Source of the DNA: Clostridium sp. CAG:568
GTDB lineage: Bacteria; Bacillota_I; Bacilli_A; RFN20; CAG-288
Direction: 5' to 3'
Assembly (NCBI GenBank): GCA_000434395.1
Contig: FR878795.1
Location: forward strand, 1-30,487
Length of the DNA: 30,487 nt
The notes under the pieces were generated by a model that did no database searches, was not told the origin of the DNA, and saw only the letters and a program-made list of their open reading frames with translations. Shown one piece after another: positions 23,647 to 30,487 of the stretch; within the stretch, counting starts at the first letter, position 1, and every line of letters begins with the position of its first letter. A program made the position numbers and the translations under genes.

Positions 23647-26487
23647 TTAATCTTGTCCTTTCATCGGTGCTTTAGCTAATATCTTCTTCAAATATTGACC
23701 AGTATATGAATTATTGACTTCACTGACTTCTTCAGGTGTTCCTGTAGCTATGATCGTTCCACCTCTATCACCACCATCAGGTCCTAAATCAATAATATAG
23801 TCAGCACATTTTATCAAATCCAAATTATGTTCAATAACTAAAACAGTATTTCCATTATCTACCAATGATTCCAAAACAGATATCAGTTTCTTTATATCAT
23901 CTACATGAAGTCCAGTTGTAGGTTCATCCAAAATATAAAGTGTATTTCCATCACCTTTTCTTTGAAGTTCATTGGCCAGCTTGACTCTTTGAGCTTCACC
24001 GCCAGATAGAGTTGTCGATGATTGACCTAAATCCATATAGCCTAATCCTACTTCGACCAAGGCTGAGATTTTCTTTTTAATAACAGGAATATTTTTAAAG
24101 AAGTCATACGCTTCATCAATAGTCATATTTAGGACATCATAAATGTTCTTTCCCTTATATTCTACTGATAATACATCATCGGAATATCTCTTGCCGTGAC
24201 AAACTTCACACACGACATCGACATCAGGTAAGAAATCCATCGATATTCTTTTAACACCACAACCTTGGCAGGCTTCACATCTTCCACCCGGGGTATTGAA
24301 AGAAAACATAGTCTTAGTTATTCCTTTTTCCTTAGCATCTAATGTTTGACTGAACAATTCTCTTATGTCATCAAATAATCCGATATAAGTTGCAGGATTG
24401 GATCTAGGAGTTTTACCAATAGGATCCTGACTGACATTTATAACTGCCGATATGTTGTTATATCCTTTAATTCCATTACATTCTCCAGGTTTCTCATGTC
24501 CAATTCCGAAATGAGCAAGAATATTCTTGTATAAGACTTCATTTATCAAGGAAGATTTGCCAGATCCTGAGACTCCAGTAACACAAACAAACTCACCCAA
24601 AGGAATTTTCACATCTACATTCTTGAGGTTATGACATCTAGCACCTTCTATCGTTAAGTAACGAGTTGTTTTTCTCCTGATATTAGGAACAGGAATGTAT
24701 TTTCTCCCCGCTAAATAATCACCAGTAATTGATTCCTTTGAATTCTCCAAATCTGATACTTGTCCACAAGCAACTACTTTTCCACCATTCTTTCCGGCAC
24801 TAGGTCCAATATCCACAATATAGTCAGCAGCTCTAATCGTATCTTCATCATGCTCGACTACAATCAGTGAGTTTCCTAAATCTCGCATTTCTTTTAAAGA
24901 TGTGATCAATCTATCGTTGTCTTTTTGATGAAGTCCAATCGAAGGTTCATCTAAAACATATAAGACACCAGTCAATTTGCTTCCTATTTGTGTAGCTAAT
25001 CTAATGCGCTGAGATTCTCCCCCAGATAGAGTCATGGACATTCTAGATAAAGTTAAGTAATCAAGACCTACATCCACTAAGAATCCAAGTCTATCCTTAA
25101 TTTCCTTTAAAACTAATTCAGATACTTTCTTATCTCTATCCGATAAATTTAAATCGTTGAAGAAATCCAACAATTTATCTAACGATAAATTTGTCGCATC
25201 AAAGATGGATAATCCACCCACTTTAATAGACAAGACTTTATCGTTGAGCCTAGCACCATGGCAAGTAGGACAAATGGTGCTCGTCATAAAAGTTTCGTAC
25301 CATTCTTTCATCCATGTCGAAGTTGTTGTTGCATATAACCTATCAATTCTAGTCTTTATTCCTTCAGAAACACTGGAATGAATTTCAGTTCCAGACATTG
25401 TGGTATATACATAATTAACTTCATCTTCAGGTCCATAAAAGATAATCTTTTTTTGCCTTTCGGACAATTTATAGAAAGGAACATCCATATTGATGTGTTG
25501 TGATTTGCATAACTTTTGGAATGAGAACCACTCTTTGTTATCCTTAGGCTTACCCATAGGCTTTATTGCACCTTCATTGATAGATAACTTATTATCGGGT
25601 ACAATCAAGGTTGGGTCAGCTGATATCTTTATGCCCATTCCTTTACAATCTTGACAAGCACCCAAAGGATTGTTAAATGAGAATAATCTAGGTTCCAATG
25701 GTGGAACTGTGAATCCACATATAGGACAGCTCGAATGTTCACTATAAAGGACTTCAGGTTTATCATCAACTTGAACAATAACATATCCTTTAGCAAAGTC
25801 CAAAGCGACTCTAAGTGAATCGAAAACACGCGACTTCGATGTCGTCTTCAAAGTAAATGTATCGATATGAAAATCGATTGAATGTTTTTTCTTTTTATCT
25901 AGCTGAGGTGCTTCTTGATAAGATTGCAATGGAGCACCATCAATTTTCATCTTCCTATCTCCGCTAGCCATGAACTTTTGAATTGTTTCTATATGTGTTC
26001 CTTTTTCATTTCTAACTACCGGTGCAAAAATACTTATTTTAGACCCTAAAGGATTTTTTAAAACGATATCAGCTATTTGTTGAAGAGAAAAAGGCTTTAT
26101 TGGAAGATTGTGCGTGGGACAATAGGCTACACCTATTCTCGCCCATAATAGACGCAAATAATCATATATTTCCGTAACTGTTCCAACAGTAGAACGAGGA
26201 TTGTGAGATGTCGTTTTTTGGTCTATAGAAATGGCTGGTTGTAAACCATCTATAGAATCTACATCAGGCTTTTGAAATCCACCTAAAAACATACGTGCAT
26301 AAGAAGACAAAGATTCGATATATCTTCTTTGTCCTTCAGCAAAAATAGTATCAAATGCTAAAGTTGATTTTCCTGATCCTGATACACCTGTAAATACGAC
26401 TAGACTATCCTTAGGAATATTTACATTTATATTTTTAAGATTATTTTCTCTAGCACCAGTTACAACAATCCAATTCTTTAAGTCCAT
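23647..26487 (-). CDS. uvrA: Excinuclease ABC subunit A
   Basis: DNA-damage recognition ATPase of nucleotide excision repair, working with UvrB and UvrC (not in the window). About 946 residues with two ABC modules: Walker A GVSGSGKS near 33-40 and again near 640, LSGGESQR and LSGGEAQR signatures, the UvrB-binding region, and zinc modules CPICG...CQDC and CEACQGC...CEVCHGK. The ATG at 26487 is chosen because GCGGGG lies nine bases upstream; an in-frame TTG at 26496 abuts that SD and is unlikely. First gene of the run to whiA; uvrB, usually directly upstream in Firmicutes, is replaced here by the accessory region. Confidence 0.97.
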   Translation of the reverse strand: MDLKNWIVVTGARENNLKNINVNIPKDSLVVFTGVSGSGKSTLAFDTIFAEGQRRYIESLSSYARMFLGGFQKPDVDSIDGLQPAISIDQKTTSHNPRSTVGTVTEIYDYLRLLWARIGVAYCPTHNLPIKPFSLQQIADIVLKNPLGSKISIFAPVVRNEKGTHIETIQKFMASGDRKMKIDGAPLQSYQEAPQLDKKKKHSIDFHIDTFTLKTTSKSRVFDSLRVALDFAKGYVIVQVDDKPEVLYSEHSSCPICGFTVPPLEPRLFSFNNPLGACQDCKGMGIKISADPTLIVPDNKLSINEGAIKPMGKPKDNKEWFSFQKLCKSQHINMDVPFYKLSERQKKIIFYGPEDEVNYVYTTMSGTEIHSSVSEGIKTRIDRLYATTTSTWMKEWYETFMTSTICPTCHGARLNDKVLSIKVGGLSIFDATNLSLDKLLDFFNDLNLSDRDKKVSELVLKEIKDRLGFLVDVGLDYLTLSRMSMTLSGGESQRIRLATQIGSKLTGVLYVLDEPSIGLHQKDNDRLITSLKEMRDLGNSLIVVEHDEDTIRAADYIVDIGPSAGKNGGKVVACGQVSDLENSKESITGDYLAGRKYIPVPNIRRKTTRYLTIEGARCHNLKNVDVKIPLGEFVCVTGVSGSGKSSLINEVLYKNILAHFGIGHEKPGECNGIKGYNNISAVINVSQDPIGKTPRSNPATYIGLFDDIRELFSQTLDAKEKGITKTMFSFNTPGGRCEACQGCGVKRISMDFLPDVDVVCEVCHGKRYSDDVLSVEYKGKNIYDVLNMTIDEAYDFFKNIPVIKKKISALVEVGLGYMDLGQSSTTLSGGEAQRVKLANELQRKGDGNTLYILDEPTTGLHVDDIKKLISVLESLVDNGNTVLVIEHNLDLIKCADYIIDLGPDGGDRGGTIIATGTPEEVSEVNNSYTGQYLKKILAKAPMKGQD

Positions 26488-26510
26488 AGCGTTCAACCCC
26501 GCAAGCTTAT

Positions 26511-26539
26511 ATTTTACCTTATTAATAGATTATGAACAA
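26511..26539 (-). promoter_or_regulatory. Candidate promoter of the uvrA operon
   Basis: TTGTTC (26534-26539), 17-base spacer, TAAAAT (26511-26516) on the minus strand, about 25 bases before the uvrA ATG. I see no complete LexA (CGAAC-N4-GTTCG) box overlapping it. The remainder up to 26744 shows nothing recognisable. Confidence 0.55.
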
Positions 26540-26744
26540 TAAAGAGTAAAGGCAACCAAATATTGCTGATACTTTAACAATTTAGTAAGACAATATTCGT
26601 GGTTTAGAAAGAAATTTCTCATAATATTAGAAGCTATAAATTCAACAAATCAAATACCTTATTAAAGAAAAATAAAATTCACTAATTACAAATTAGCAAT
26701 ACATTGAATCTATCTTAACTGCCACAAGCTGAAATTCTTTTTGA

Positions 26745-26999
26745 ATTTGTGACAATGGCACAATAAATGGCAACATAAATGGCAATATAAATGACAATAT
26801 AAATTCTGATTTGTCCAAGAATGAGCTGTCTCTTATAGGCGTGATTATTCAAAAGCCTGGAATCACGCTAACGGAAGCTGCTGAAATTCTTGGAGTATCC
26901 AAAAGAACAGCTTCGAGAATATTTGCCAGCCTTCAGGAAAAGGGATGTGTTAAGAGGGAAGGCTCAAACAAAAACGGAGTCTGGAAGGTTGTAAAATAA
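26745..26999 (+). pseudogene. C-terminal stump of a COG2865-like regulator (winged HTH)
   Basis: An open frame without a convincing start runs from the stop at 26742-26744 to TAA at 26997-26999. It encodes a 4-residue repeat (NGTI-NGNI-NGNI-NDNI) followed by a winged helix-turn-helix (GITLTEAAEILGVSKRTASRI, EKGCVKREGSNKNGVWKVVK). Asn-rich tandem linkers followed by this wHTH are typical of the C terminus of large Schlafen/AlbA-type (COG2865, RecG-C-like) putative transcriptional regulators. The N-terminal ATPase part is missing and upstream DNA has no matching frame, so this is most likely a decayed remnant. A TTG at 26811 could in principle start a 62-residue HTH protein, but it has no SD. 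Confidence 0.65.
26754..26804 (+). repeat. 12-bp tandem repeat inside the HTH remnant
   Basis: Four units of the form AATGGCAAYATA plus a partial one, with one or two changes each, encoding (N-G/D-N/T-I). The in-frame 12-bp period points to a protein linker that expands and contracts. Confidence 0.75.
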
Positions 27000-27206
27000 C
27001 TGTAGAATTAACTACTCTAATTAAAACTATACAGATTTTTTAATGGCGCTTATACTCTTGAAGGAAGCACAAGTGCTTATTGTAATACGTCGTACATATC
27101 TTCAAACTTTACAATTCATGCTTGCATAGAAAATAGGTGTTTTCATATTTCCTCTCACTAGGATGGTTGTCTTCAATTTCCTATTGACCTGTTGAAAAAC
27201 ACATCC

Positions 27207-27273
27207 GGTTGATATGTTCCTTTCATAACCTACCCTGTAATGGTTGACATGTTCCTCGTATGTCGCCGACACA
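27207..27273. mobile_element. Possible IS end remnant with 15-bp direct repeats
   Basis: GGTTGAtATGTTCCT (27207-27221) recurs as GGTTGAcATGTTCCT (27242-27256), 35 bp apart, followed by GTCGCCGACA. Multiple transposase-binding repeats of this GGTTGACA-TTCC flavour next to a TGT...ACA end are characteristic of IS21-type elements (from memory). No istA/istB coding sequence, partner end or target duplication is visible, so at most this is a solo end. Confidence 0.3.
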
Positions 27274-27336
27274 TGTGGAGACTATAGTTGCACTGATGAG
27301 AAAAAGTGCCTGAAAATTGGCACATTTTGAATAATG

Positions 27337-27362
27337 GAGAGGTAACAAACCTCTCTTTTTTT
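27337..27362 (+). terminator. Orphan plus-strand terminator
   Basis: GAGAGGT-AACAA-ACCTCTC (27337-27343, 27349-27355) followed by a T run. A second hairpin GTGCC/GGCAC (27306-27323) lies just upstream. No plus-strand gene immediately precedes, so it may end an unrecognised short RNA or be a relic. Confidence 0.65.
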
Positions 27363-27428
27363 GTGTCAAAAATCGTTTCTTATTCTTCCGAAAACGAAGA
27401 AAAACGGCTTTTACTAGTATGAGGAAAT

Positions 27429-27481
27429 ATATCCACCCTTTGACCTTGTGGTACGACAATATAGTATCGATTGGTGGATAT
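27429..27481. repeat. Inverted repeat, 9-bp arms
   Basis: ATATCCACC (27429-27437) and GGTGGATAT (27473-27481) enclose 35 bases. It could be a stem-loop or the ends of a very small excised element. No function assigned. Confidence 0.45.
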
Positions 27482-27856
27482 TACGATTCAGAATGAAAAG
27501 TTCCGAAACTACAAAAAAGCAATTCAAAAATATGATTATTAGAAATTCAGGGTTGTGATTACGTTGTTTGCCTTTTTGGCCCACTTTTGGAAAATATCAT
27601 AGCTGACTCACAAGAGCAACTCAACTGAAAACTTAGACAAGCAAATCCGGTTCGTGACTGAGGATGCCTTGAAGAAAATGATTTCACATCACTTCTACAT
27701 TTCAACAATTGGGTAAACACTTAAAAAAGGAGGAGACTTAAGGACAAATGTTGATTGATGGTGGGATTGGTTGCATAGAATAAAAAAGCGGGTACCTGTG
27801 TTTATAAAGAAATTAGGATACTTTTGAAGACCATTGTCTTTTGATTGATATAGGAA

Positions 27857-27894
27857 CAAAAAAAGATAGCCATTTAGTTGAATCAATGACTATC
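27857..27894 (-). terminator. Terminator of the toxin/immunity-like operon
   Basis: 10-bp stem (27885-27894 with 27865-27874, one G-U) with a 10-base loop, followed on the minus strand by TTTTTTT. It lies 24 bases past the stop of the 103-residue protein. Confidence 0.75.
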
Positions 27895-27918
27895 ATTTGG
27901 AAAAACAAATTGATTAGC

Positions 27919-28230
27919 TTAGTGACATATTTCTATGTCAATTGGAAAATCTAACTCACTTAAAATTTGTGATGATCCCGGTTTGAAATCTGAATCTGTA
28001 GTGGAAGGTATTAAAACTTCTTGAATCACAAACCAAACATTTTGATGAGGTTGACCATTTGAATCGTTTTCATCATCAGATTCGAACCAGGTATGAATCC
28101 TACCGATGAATGATGATCCGTCTTTTTGTGTGACTTTGAATTTAGTGTCATTGTTGTTTAAGAAAATATGATATAACTCTTTAAATTCCATAATCGTTAA
28201 TTTCTTAATAAAACTTATACCTGCTTCCAT
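27919..28230 (-). CDS. Small acidic protein of unknown function, immunity-like
   Basis: Up to 103 residues, not recognised. Cytosolic; no signal peptide or membrane segment. The pattern TKFKVTQKDGSSFIGRIHTWFESDDENDSNGQ...ILSELDFPIDIEI suggests a small beta-barrel of SH3/Sm type, with strands around a DG turn and a closing IEI strand. Last gene of the operon, before the terminator. The start is uncertain: the ATG at 28230 overlaps the previous gene by 16 bases without an SD, while an internal ATG at 28191 (MEFKELYH) begins a more natural domain 23 bases past the previous stop, also with a weak SD. Its position after a toxin-like gene suggests a role in immunity (inference). Confidence 0.6.
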   Translation of the reverse strand: MEAGISFIKKLTIMEFKELYHIFLNNNDTKFKVTQKDGSSFIGRIHTWFESDDENDSNGQPHQNVWFVIQEVLIPSTTDSDFKPGSSQILSELDFPIDIEICH

Positions 28231-28805
28231 TTTGTAAGGTTGATTTGGAATCGTTTAGCTTCAAATCTACAATTTGAATCATGGCCATCATCCCCCCATT
28301 CATAGTCTAGTGGAGTAAACTTTGACAAGGCGTTTGAGGAACGGAAGACAGCTATCATTTCTGCCATCCAAGAATCCAGCTCAATTCCAATTTGATGATC
28401 TTTAAATACTAAAATAATACCTTTATCATATATAAAAGTACCAATAGATTGTCCATCTACAAATTCTTCAATTTCATCTCTGACAATTATGACATCTTCT
28501 ACTATGTCATTAATTGTCTCGTTCACATATTTGATTGGAGGAGTGGCAGATACAATAAGATTTGATTCGGTACTCTCAACAAAATGTAATTTTGCAACAC
28601 CTTCTTCTCCCCAAAGAAAATCAACATATTTATAATCAGTTTGTAATGCATATATTTTATCTTCGCATCTGATGCCGACTTTTTGAATTGATAAATTACC
28701 TAGAGTGAACTCATCGTGGTGCAAGGACTTGATTTTTTTACCAATCAGTGCTGACAATCTTTTAATTTCTTCTTCACTAAATGTTGTATTAATATTTTTT
28801 TTCAT
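28215..28805 (-). CDS. Unknown protein, candidate immunity protein
   Basis: 196 residues, not recognised. Soluble and acidic, with alternating strand-like segments (GNLSIQKVGIRCEDKIYAL, GTFIYDKGIILVFKDHQIGIEL) and the C-terminal FTPLDYEWGDDGHDSNCRF stretch. It starts 16 bases after the toxin-like gene with AGAGGA six to seven bases before the ATG, and its last codons overlap the possible start of the next gene. A small acidic protein directly downstream of a toxin-domain protein is the usual place for a cognate immunity protein; this is inference from position, not homology. Confidence 0.68.
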   Translation of the reverse strand: MKKNINTTFSEEEIKRLSALIGKKIKSLHHDEFTLGNLSIQKVGIRCEDKIYALQTDYKYVDFLWGEEGVAKLHFVESTESNLIVSATPPIKYVNETINDIVEDVIIVRDEIEEFVDGQSIGTFIYDKGIILVFKDHQIGIELDSWMAEMIAVFRSSNALSKFTPLDYEWGDDGHDSNCRFEAKRFQINLTKWKQV

Positions 28806-28821
28806 TTTCTATCCTCTTATA

Positions 28822-29208
28822 TTATTGTTTTTTAGGTTTGCTGAAGTGAACTTTATGAAATCTAACCCCGGCATTATCGCTTGAATTTTTGATATTTATT
28901 TGGACAGCTGGAGAACCTTCCGATGATGTCTTTATTCTAAAATTGATATACGTTCCGTCTTTCATCTTTGTCGTCCAGTTATCTTCTCCTATAGCATTCT
29001 CTATGCCGCCATAAGCTATTTTATCATAGAATTCTCTGGCTGCGGCAATCGGGTCATCAAAGAATAAATCATGTGCATTTTGAGAATTATGATGCAAAGG
29101 TCCAAAACATCCATCCTTAAAATGATACTGAGGATCATTCTTCATTTTTTCAACATTATCACCTAATGATCTAAATTCCGGTGAACCTCCTTTATATGTC
29201 ATACCCAT
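28822..29208 (-). CDS. Polymorphic-toxin C-terminal-like protein, standalone
   Basis: 128 residues. The second half, AREFYDKIAYGGIE (about 57-70), KMKDGTYINFRIKTSSEGSPAVQINI (about 81-106 in outline) and RFHKVHF (116-122), follows a pattern I associate with C-terminal toxin domains of secreted polymorphic toxins (DGt.v.yR..s.sdGSPaV.I.i...k.qKIHF). I cannot name the domain or its target. His118 and His122, Arg91 and Lys93 are candidate functional residues. The short N terminus MTYKGGSPEFRSLGDN carries no secretion, LXG or repeat module, so it looks like a detached effector. SD AAGGAGG nine bases before the ATG lies in the end of the DUF4417 frame, whose stop is one base upstream. Confidence 0.65.
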   Translation of the reverse strand: MGMTYKGGSPEFRSLGDNVEKMKNDPQYHFKDGCFGPLHHNSQNAHDLFFDDPIAAAREFYDKIAYGGIENAIGEDNWTTKMKDGTYINFRIKTSSEGSPAVQINIKNSSDNAGVRFHKVHFSKPKKQ

Positions 29209-29209
29209 T

Positions 29210-29882
29210 TTATTTGTCCTCCTTGTTATAAGCGAGTTCTATTTCGCTAGGAAACCTAATAAATTCATATTTATTTAAGAATTCTCCGAAAATTTCATTT
29301 GGCATTGCTCCATAAACAATCACTTTTGATGGTGATAAGTATTCAAGCATTTCTTTTAGTCCATTCTTAAAACAATTTCTTAAATAATTATTTGTTTTAG
29401 AATCTTTTTGAATTGCCCCTACTGTAGAGATGGCAATGATAGAATTCTTGGGTACACCAAGAAAAGCAAATTCATATGTGTTCTCATCACCCCATCTAAT
29501 ATTAGGAATGACGGGAATACCATTTTTCTGAAAATAGAAACCTATTGCTCTATTCATATAAGTACTTGCAGCTAGTCTAGTTCTTGATCTGCCTATCATC
29601 ATTGTTGGATCAGGAGTAATTACACCATCAAATTGAGATAATAGATTCAAATATCTCTTAGGATTATTTAGAAAAGAGGAAAAGTACTTGTCATGTTGAT
29701 AAAAATGTACAAATCCTCTTTTATCAGCAGAATTTCTTGCTTTAGAAAATAGAATCATCTTCTTAGGCATTTCTACATAACTTTGTTTGATTAATTTAGG
29801 AATTCCATCTTTACCTTCGAGTTTCCGCACCTTCAGTTAAATAATCGTTAAAACCATCATCAAATAAAATTTTATGAGCCAT
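29210..29882 (-). CDS. DUF4417-family protein with an apparent frameshift near its start
   Basis: The frame 29210-29830 (206 codons, beginning with a GTG that has no SD) encodes a DUF4417-type protein: KKMILFSKAR, GFVHFYQHDKYF, NPKRYLNLLSQFDGVITPD, VIPNIRWGDENTYEFAFLGVPKNSIIAI and KVIVYGAMPNEIF. The family starts earlier, and the missing N terminus is found in another frame: ATG at 29882, with GAAAGGAG seven bases upstream, encodes MAHKILFDDGFNDYLTEGAET and then reaches TAA at 29811. Removing one base near 29816-29828 joins them as ...EGAET-EGKDGIPKL. It may be a frameshift mutation, an assembly error or programmed shifting. Function of DUF4417 is unknown; it is common in Firmicute mobile DNA. 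Confidence 0.75.
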
Positions 29883-30000
29883 AATGAGACTCCTTTCTAT
29901 ATTTTGTGGGTTCTTCAAAGACTTTGATGACACAAAGTTTCTTTCCTGTTGAGTTAAGACAGCTTTGTAGATTGAAGAAACTTGAATTATTGTTTGTCAT
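29872..30000 (-). CDS. 42-residue leader ORF upstream of the DUF4417 gene
   Basis: ATG at 30000 preceded by GGAGGT at six bases, one of the best SDs of the region. The 42 codons (MTNNNSSFFNLQSCLNS..., GKKLCVIKVFEEP..., ending ESHYGS) stop at 29872-29874, overlapping the DUF4417 start by 11 bases. This is the layout of a coupled leader peptide or a small protein. No family recognised. Two cysteines, basic middle, no membrane segment. Confidence 0.55.
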   Translation of the reverse strand: MTNNNSSFFNLQSCLNSTGKKLCVIKVFEEPTKYRKESHYGS

Positions 30001-30012
30001 AGGTTTACCTCC

Positions 30013-30032
30013 AAAAAGCGTACATGCTTTTT
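30013..30032. promoter_or_regulatory. Hairpin/dyad just before the leader ORF
   Basis: AAAAAGC and GCTTTTT (7-bp perfect arms, 6-base loop) end next to the SD of the 42-codon ORF. On the minus-strand RNA it forms a weak A-U hairpin followed by the SD. It may be an operator or modulate translation. Confidence 0.4.
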
Positions 30033-30091
30033 AATGACTCCTAGATTATTCCGCTTTTGAAGTACATAACAAAATTTTTGGCTACCAGACA

Positions 30092-30120
30092 ACTTCCGTG
30101 GAAGTATTGTGGAAGTACTT
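30092..30120. promoter_or_regulatory. Operator-like repeats in the divergent intergenic region
   Basis: ACTTCC-GT-GGAAGT (30092-30105) is a perfect dyad. Its right half, GTGGAAGTA (30098-30106), repeats at 30109-30117 with an 11-bp period, where AAGTACTT forms a second palindrome. The sites lie between the start of the minus-strand operon and the plus-strand gene at 30186, overlapping a possible plus-strand -35 TTGCTA (30119-30124; TATGTT 18 bases on). A shared repressor for both transcripts is plausible. Confidence 0.5.
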
Positions 30121-30185
30121 GCTATTAAATATTGTTAATTCATATGTTAAAATTAGGCAATTTGTTCATTAAATAGGACCACAAA

Positions 30186-30487
30186 ATGAAATTCATTGAC
30201 ATTTTAGATATAGTAAAATCAAATTCTAATGGATTAACAAATAAGAAGTTTGTTTATGCGATTATGGATTCTCTTGGTGATTCGTTCGGAATTGAAAATT
30301 CAAAGAAAGAATCATTAAAATGGGAAGATAATAGAGTAAGCGAATTAGTTAATTCCGATAAATTACCTGCGTGTTACAAAACAATATTTGTCCTGAATGA
30401 ATTTCAAGAAAGATTAGCCCATGCAACTGATGATTTTATTGATGAATATAGAAATATATTAAATAATACTTTCCCAACCAATAGGAC
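30186..30487 (+). CDS. Unrecognised protein, 3' end beyond the window
   Basis: ATG at 30186 opens an uninterrupted frame of 100 codons to the window edge. It is soluble and helix-rich: MKFIDILDIVKSNSNGLTNKKF, then LKWEDNRVSELVNSDKLP and an acidic amphipathic stretch ERLAHATDDFIDEYRNIL. SD is modest (AGGA seven bases upstream). The N-terminal layout (F...IMDSLGDSFG, then a short W/SELVNSDKLP element) loosely recalls N-terminal domains of Firmicute defence or signalling proteins, but this is an impression rather than an identification. It is divergent from the toxin-like operon with operator-like repeats in between. Confidence 0.6.
   Translation, partial: MKFIDILDIVKSNSNGLTNKKFVYAIMDSLGDSFGIENSKKESLKWEDNRVSELVNSDKLPACYKTIFVLNEFQERLAHATDDFIDEYRNILNNTFPTNR

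Larger units (their letters stand above)
27000..27918. other. 919-bp stretch without a credible gene
   Basis: Open frames on both strands are short, lack an SD or family resemblance, and are interrupted, as expected of decayed mobile or accessory DNA. Supported contents are a pair of IS-end-like repeats (27207-27256), a plus-strand terminator (27337-27362), a 9-bp inverted repeat (27429-27481) and the terminator of the operon to the right (27857-27894). A GGAGGAG at 27729-27735 precedes only an 11-codon frame. Confidence 0.6.

Noticed and set aside
26754..26804. CRISPR-like array
   Set aside because: The unit is only 12 bp without spacers and is in frame with a protein linker; no repeat-spacer structure is present anywhere in the window.
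27286..27323. CTGATGAG...GAAA resembling a hammerhead ribozyme core
   Set aside because: The stretch between CTGATGA and GAAA does not form stem II, and no stem I/III pairing with a cleavage site is found.
27223..27459. 78-codon minus-strand frame
   Set aside because: It crosses the terminator and the IS-end-like repeats, and its composition is not protein-like.
27695..27886. 63-codon minus-strand frame
   Set aside because: No SD, no family resemblance, and it runs through the terminator hairpin of the neighbouring operon.

Overview
The window is chromosomal DNA of a low-GC Firmicute using the standard code (TGA is a stop, for example at 15805-15807). A 1489-residue PolC, the WhiA/HprK/Lgt/TrxB/UvrA cluster, YhaM, RecX, MntP and YitT together point to the Bacilli/Erysipelotrichia side of the phylum. 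I cannot name a species.

Layout. (1) 19-2215, minus strand: a MATE exporter and a tRNA operon Ala(GGC)-Met(CAT)-Ile2-like(CAT) with its own sigma-A-type promoter and terminator. (2) 2466-4101: uridine kinase (minus) diverging from a proline-iminopeptidase-like alpha/beta hydrolase (plus). (3) 4170-8773, minus: a tightly packed run gltX -> GT4 glycosyltransferase -> recX -> yhaM, facing the hydrolase across a bidirectional terminator. (4) 8854-10479, minus: YitT-family membrane protein and rpmF (L32). (5) 10718-16448, plus: polC followed by two unrecognised membrane-associated proteins, probably one transcript. (6) 16445-17314, minus: an enlarged MntP-type manganese exporter whose stop codon overlaps that of the gene facing it, with two metalloregulator-like dyads upstream. 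(7) 17593-26487, minus: uvrA - HAD phosphatase - hprK - lgt - ppaX-like phosphatase - trxB - CXXC-less TrxB paralogue - whiA. This is the classic Firmicute hprK-lgt-trxB-whiA neighbourhood without rapZ (yvcJ) and yvcK.

(8) 26500-30487 is an accessory region, unlike the compact housekeeping part. It holds the C-terminal stump of a COG2865-like regulator with a 12-bp tandem repeat, about 0.9 kb of decayed DNA with an IS-end-like pair of repeats, and a minus-strand operon. That operon runs from a 42-residue leader ORF through a DUF4417 gene with an apparent frameshift and a 128-residue protein resembling a polymorphic-toxin C-terminal domain to two immunity-like proteins, ending in a strong terminator. 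A divergent gene, cut by the window edge, shares an intergenic region with this operon that carries phased operator-like repeats. This toxin/immunity-like cassette is the best candidate for something undescribed; the small genes and the frameshift are the points to check.

Functionally the housekeeping part links carbon-catabolite control (HprK), lipoprotein maturation (Lgt), thiol redox (TrxB), repair (UvrA, RecX), replication (PolC), RNA turnover (YhaM) and translation (GltX, L32, tRNAs). No rRNA, CRISPR array or complete mobile element is visible.
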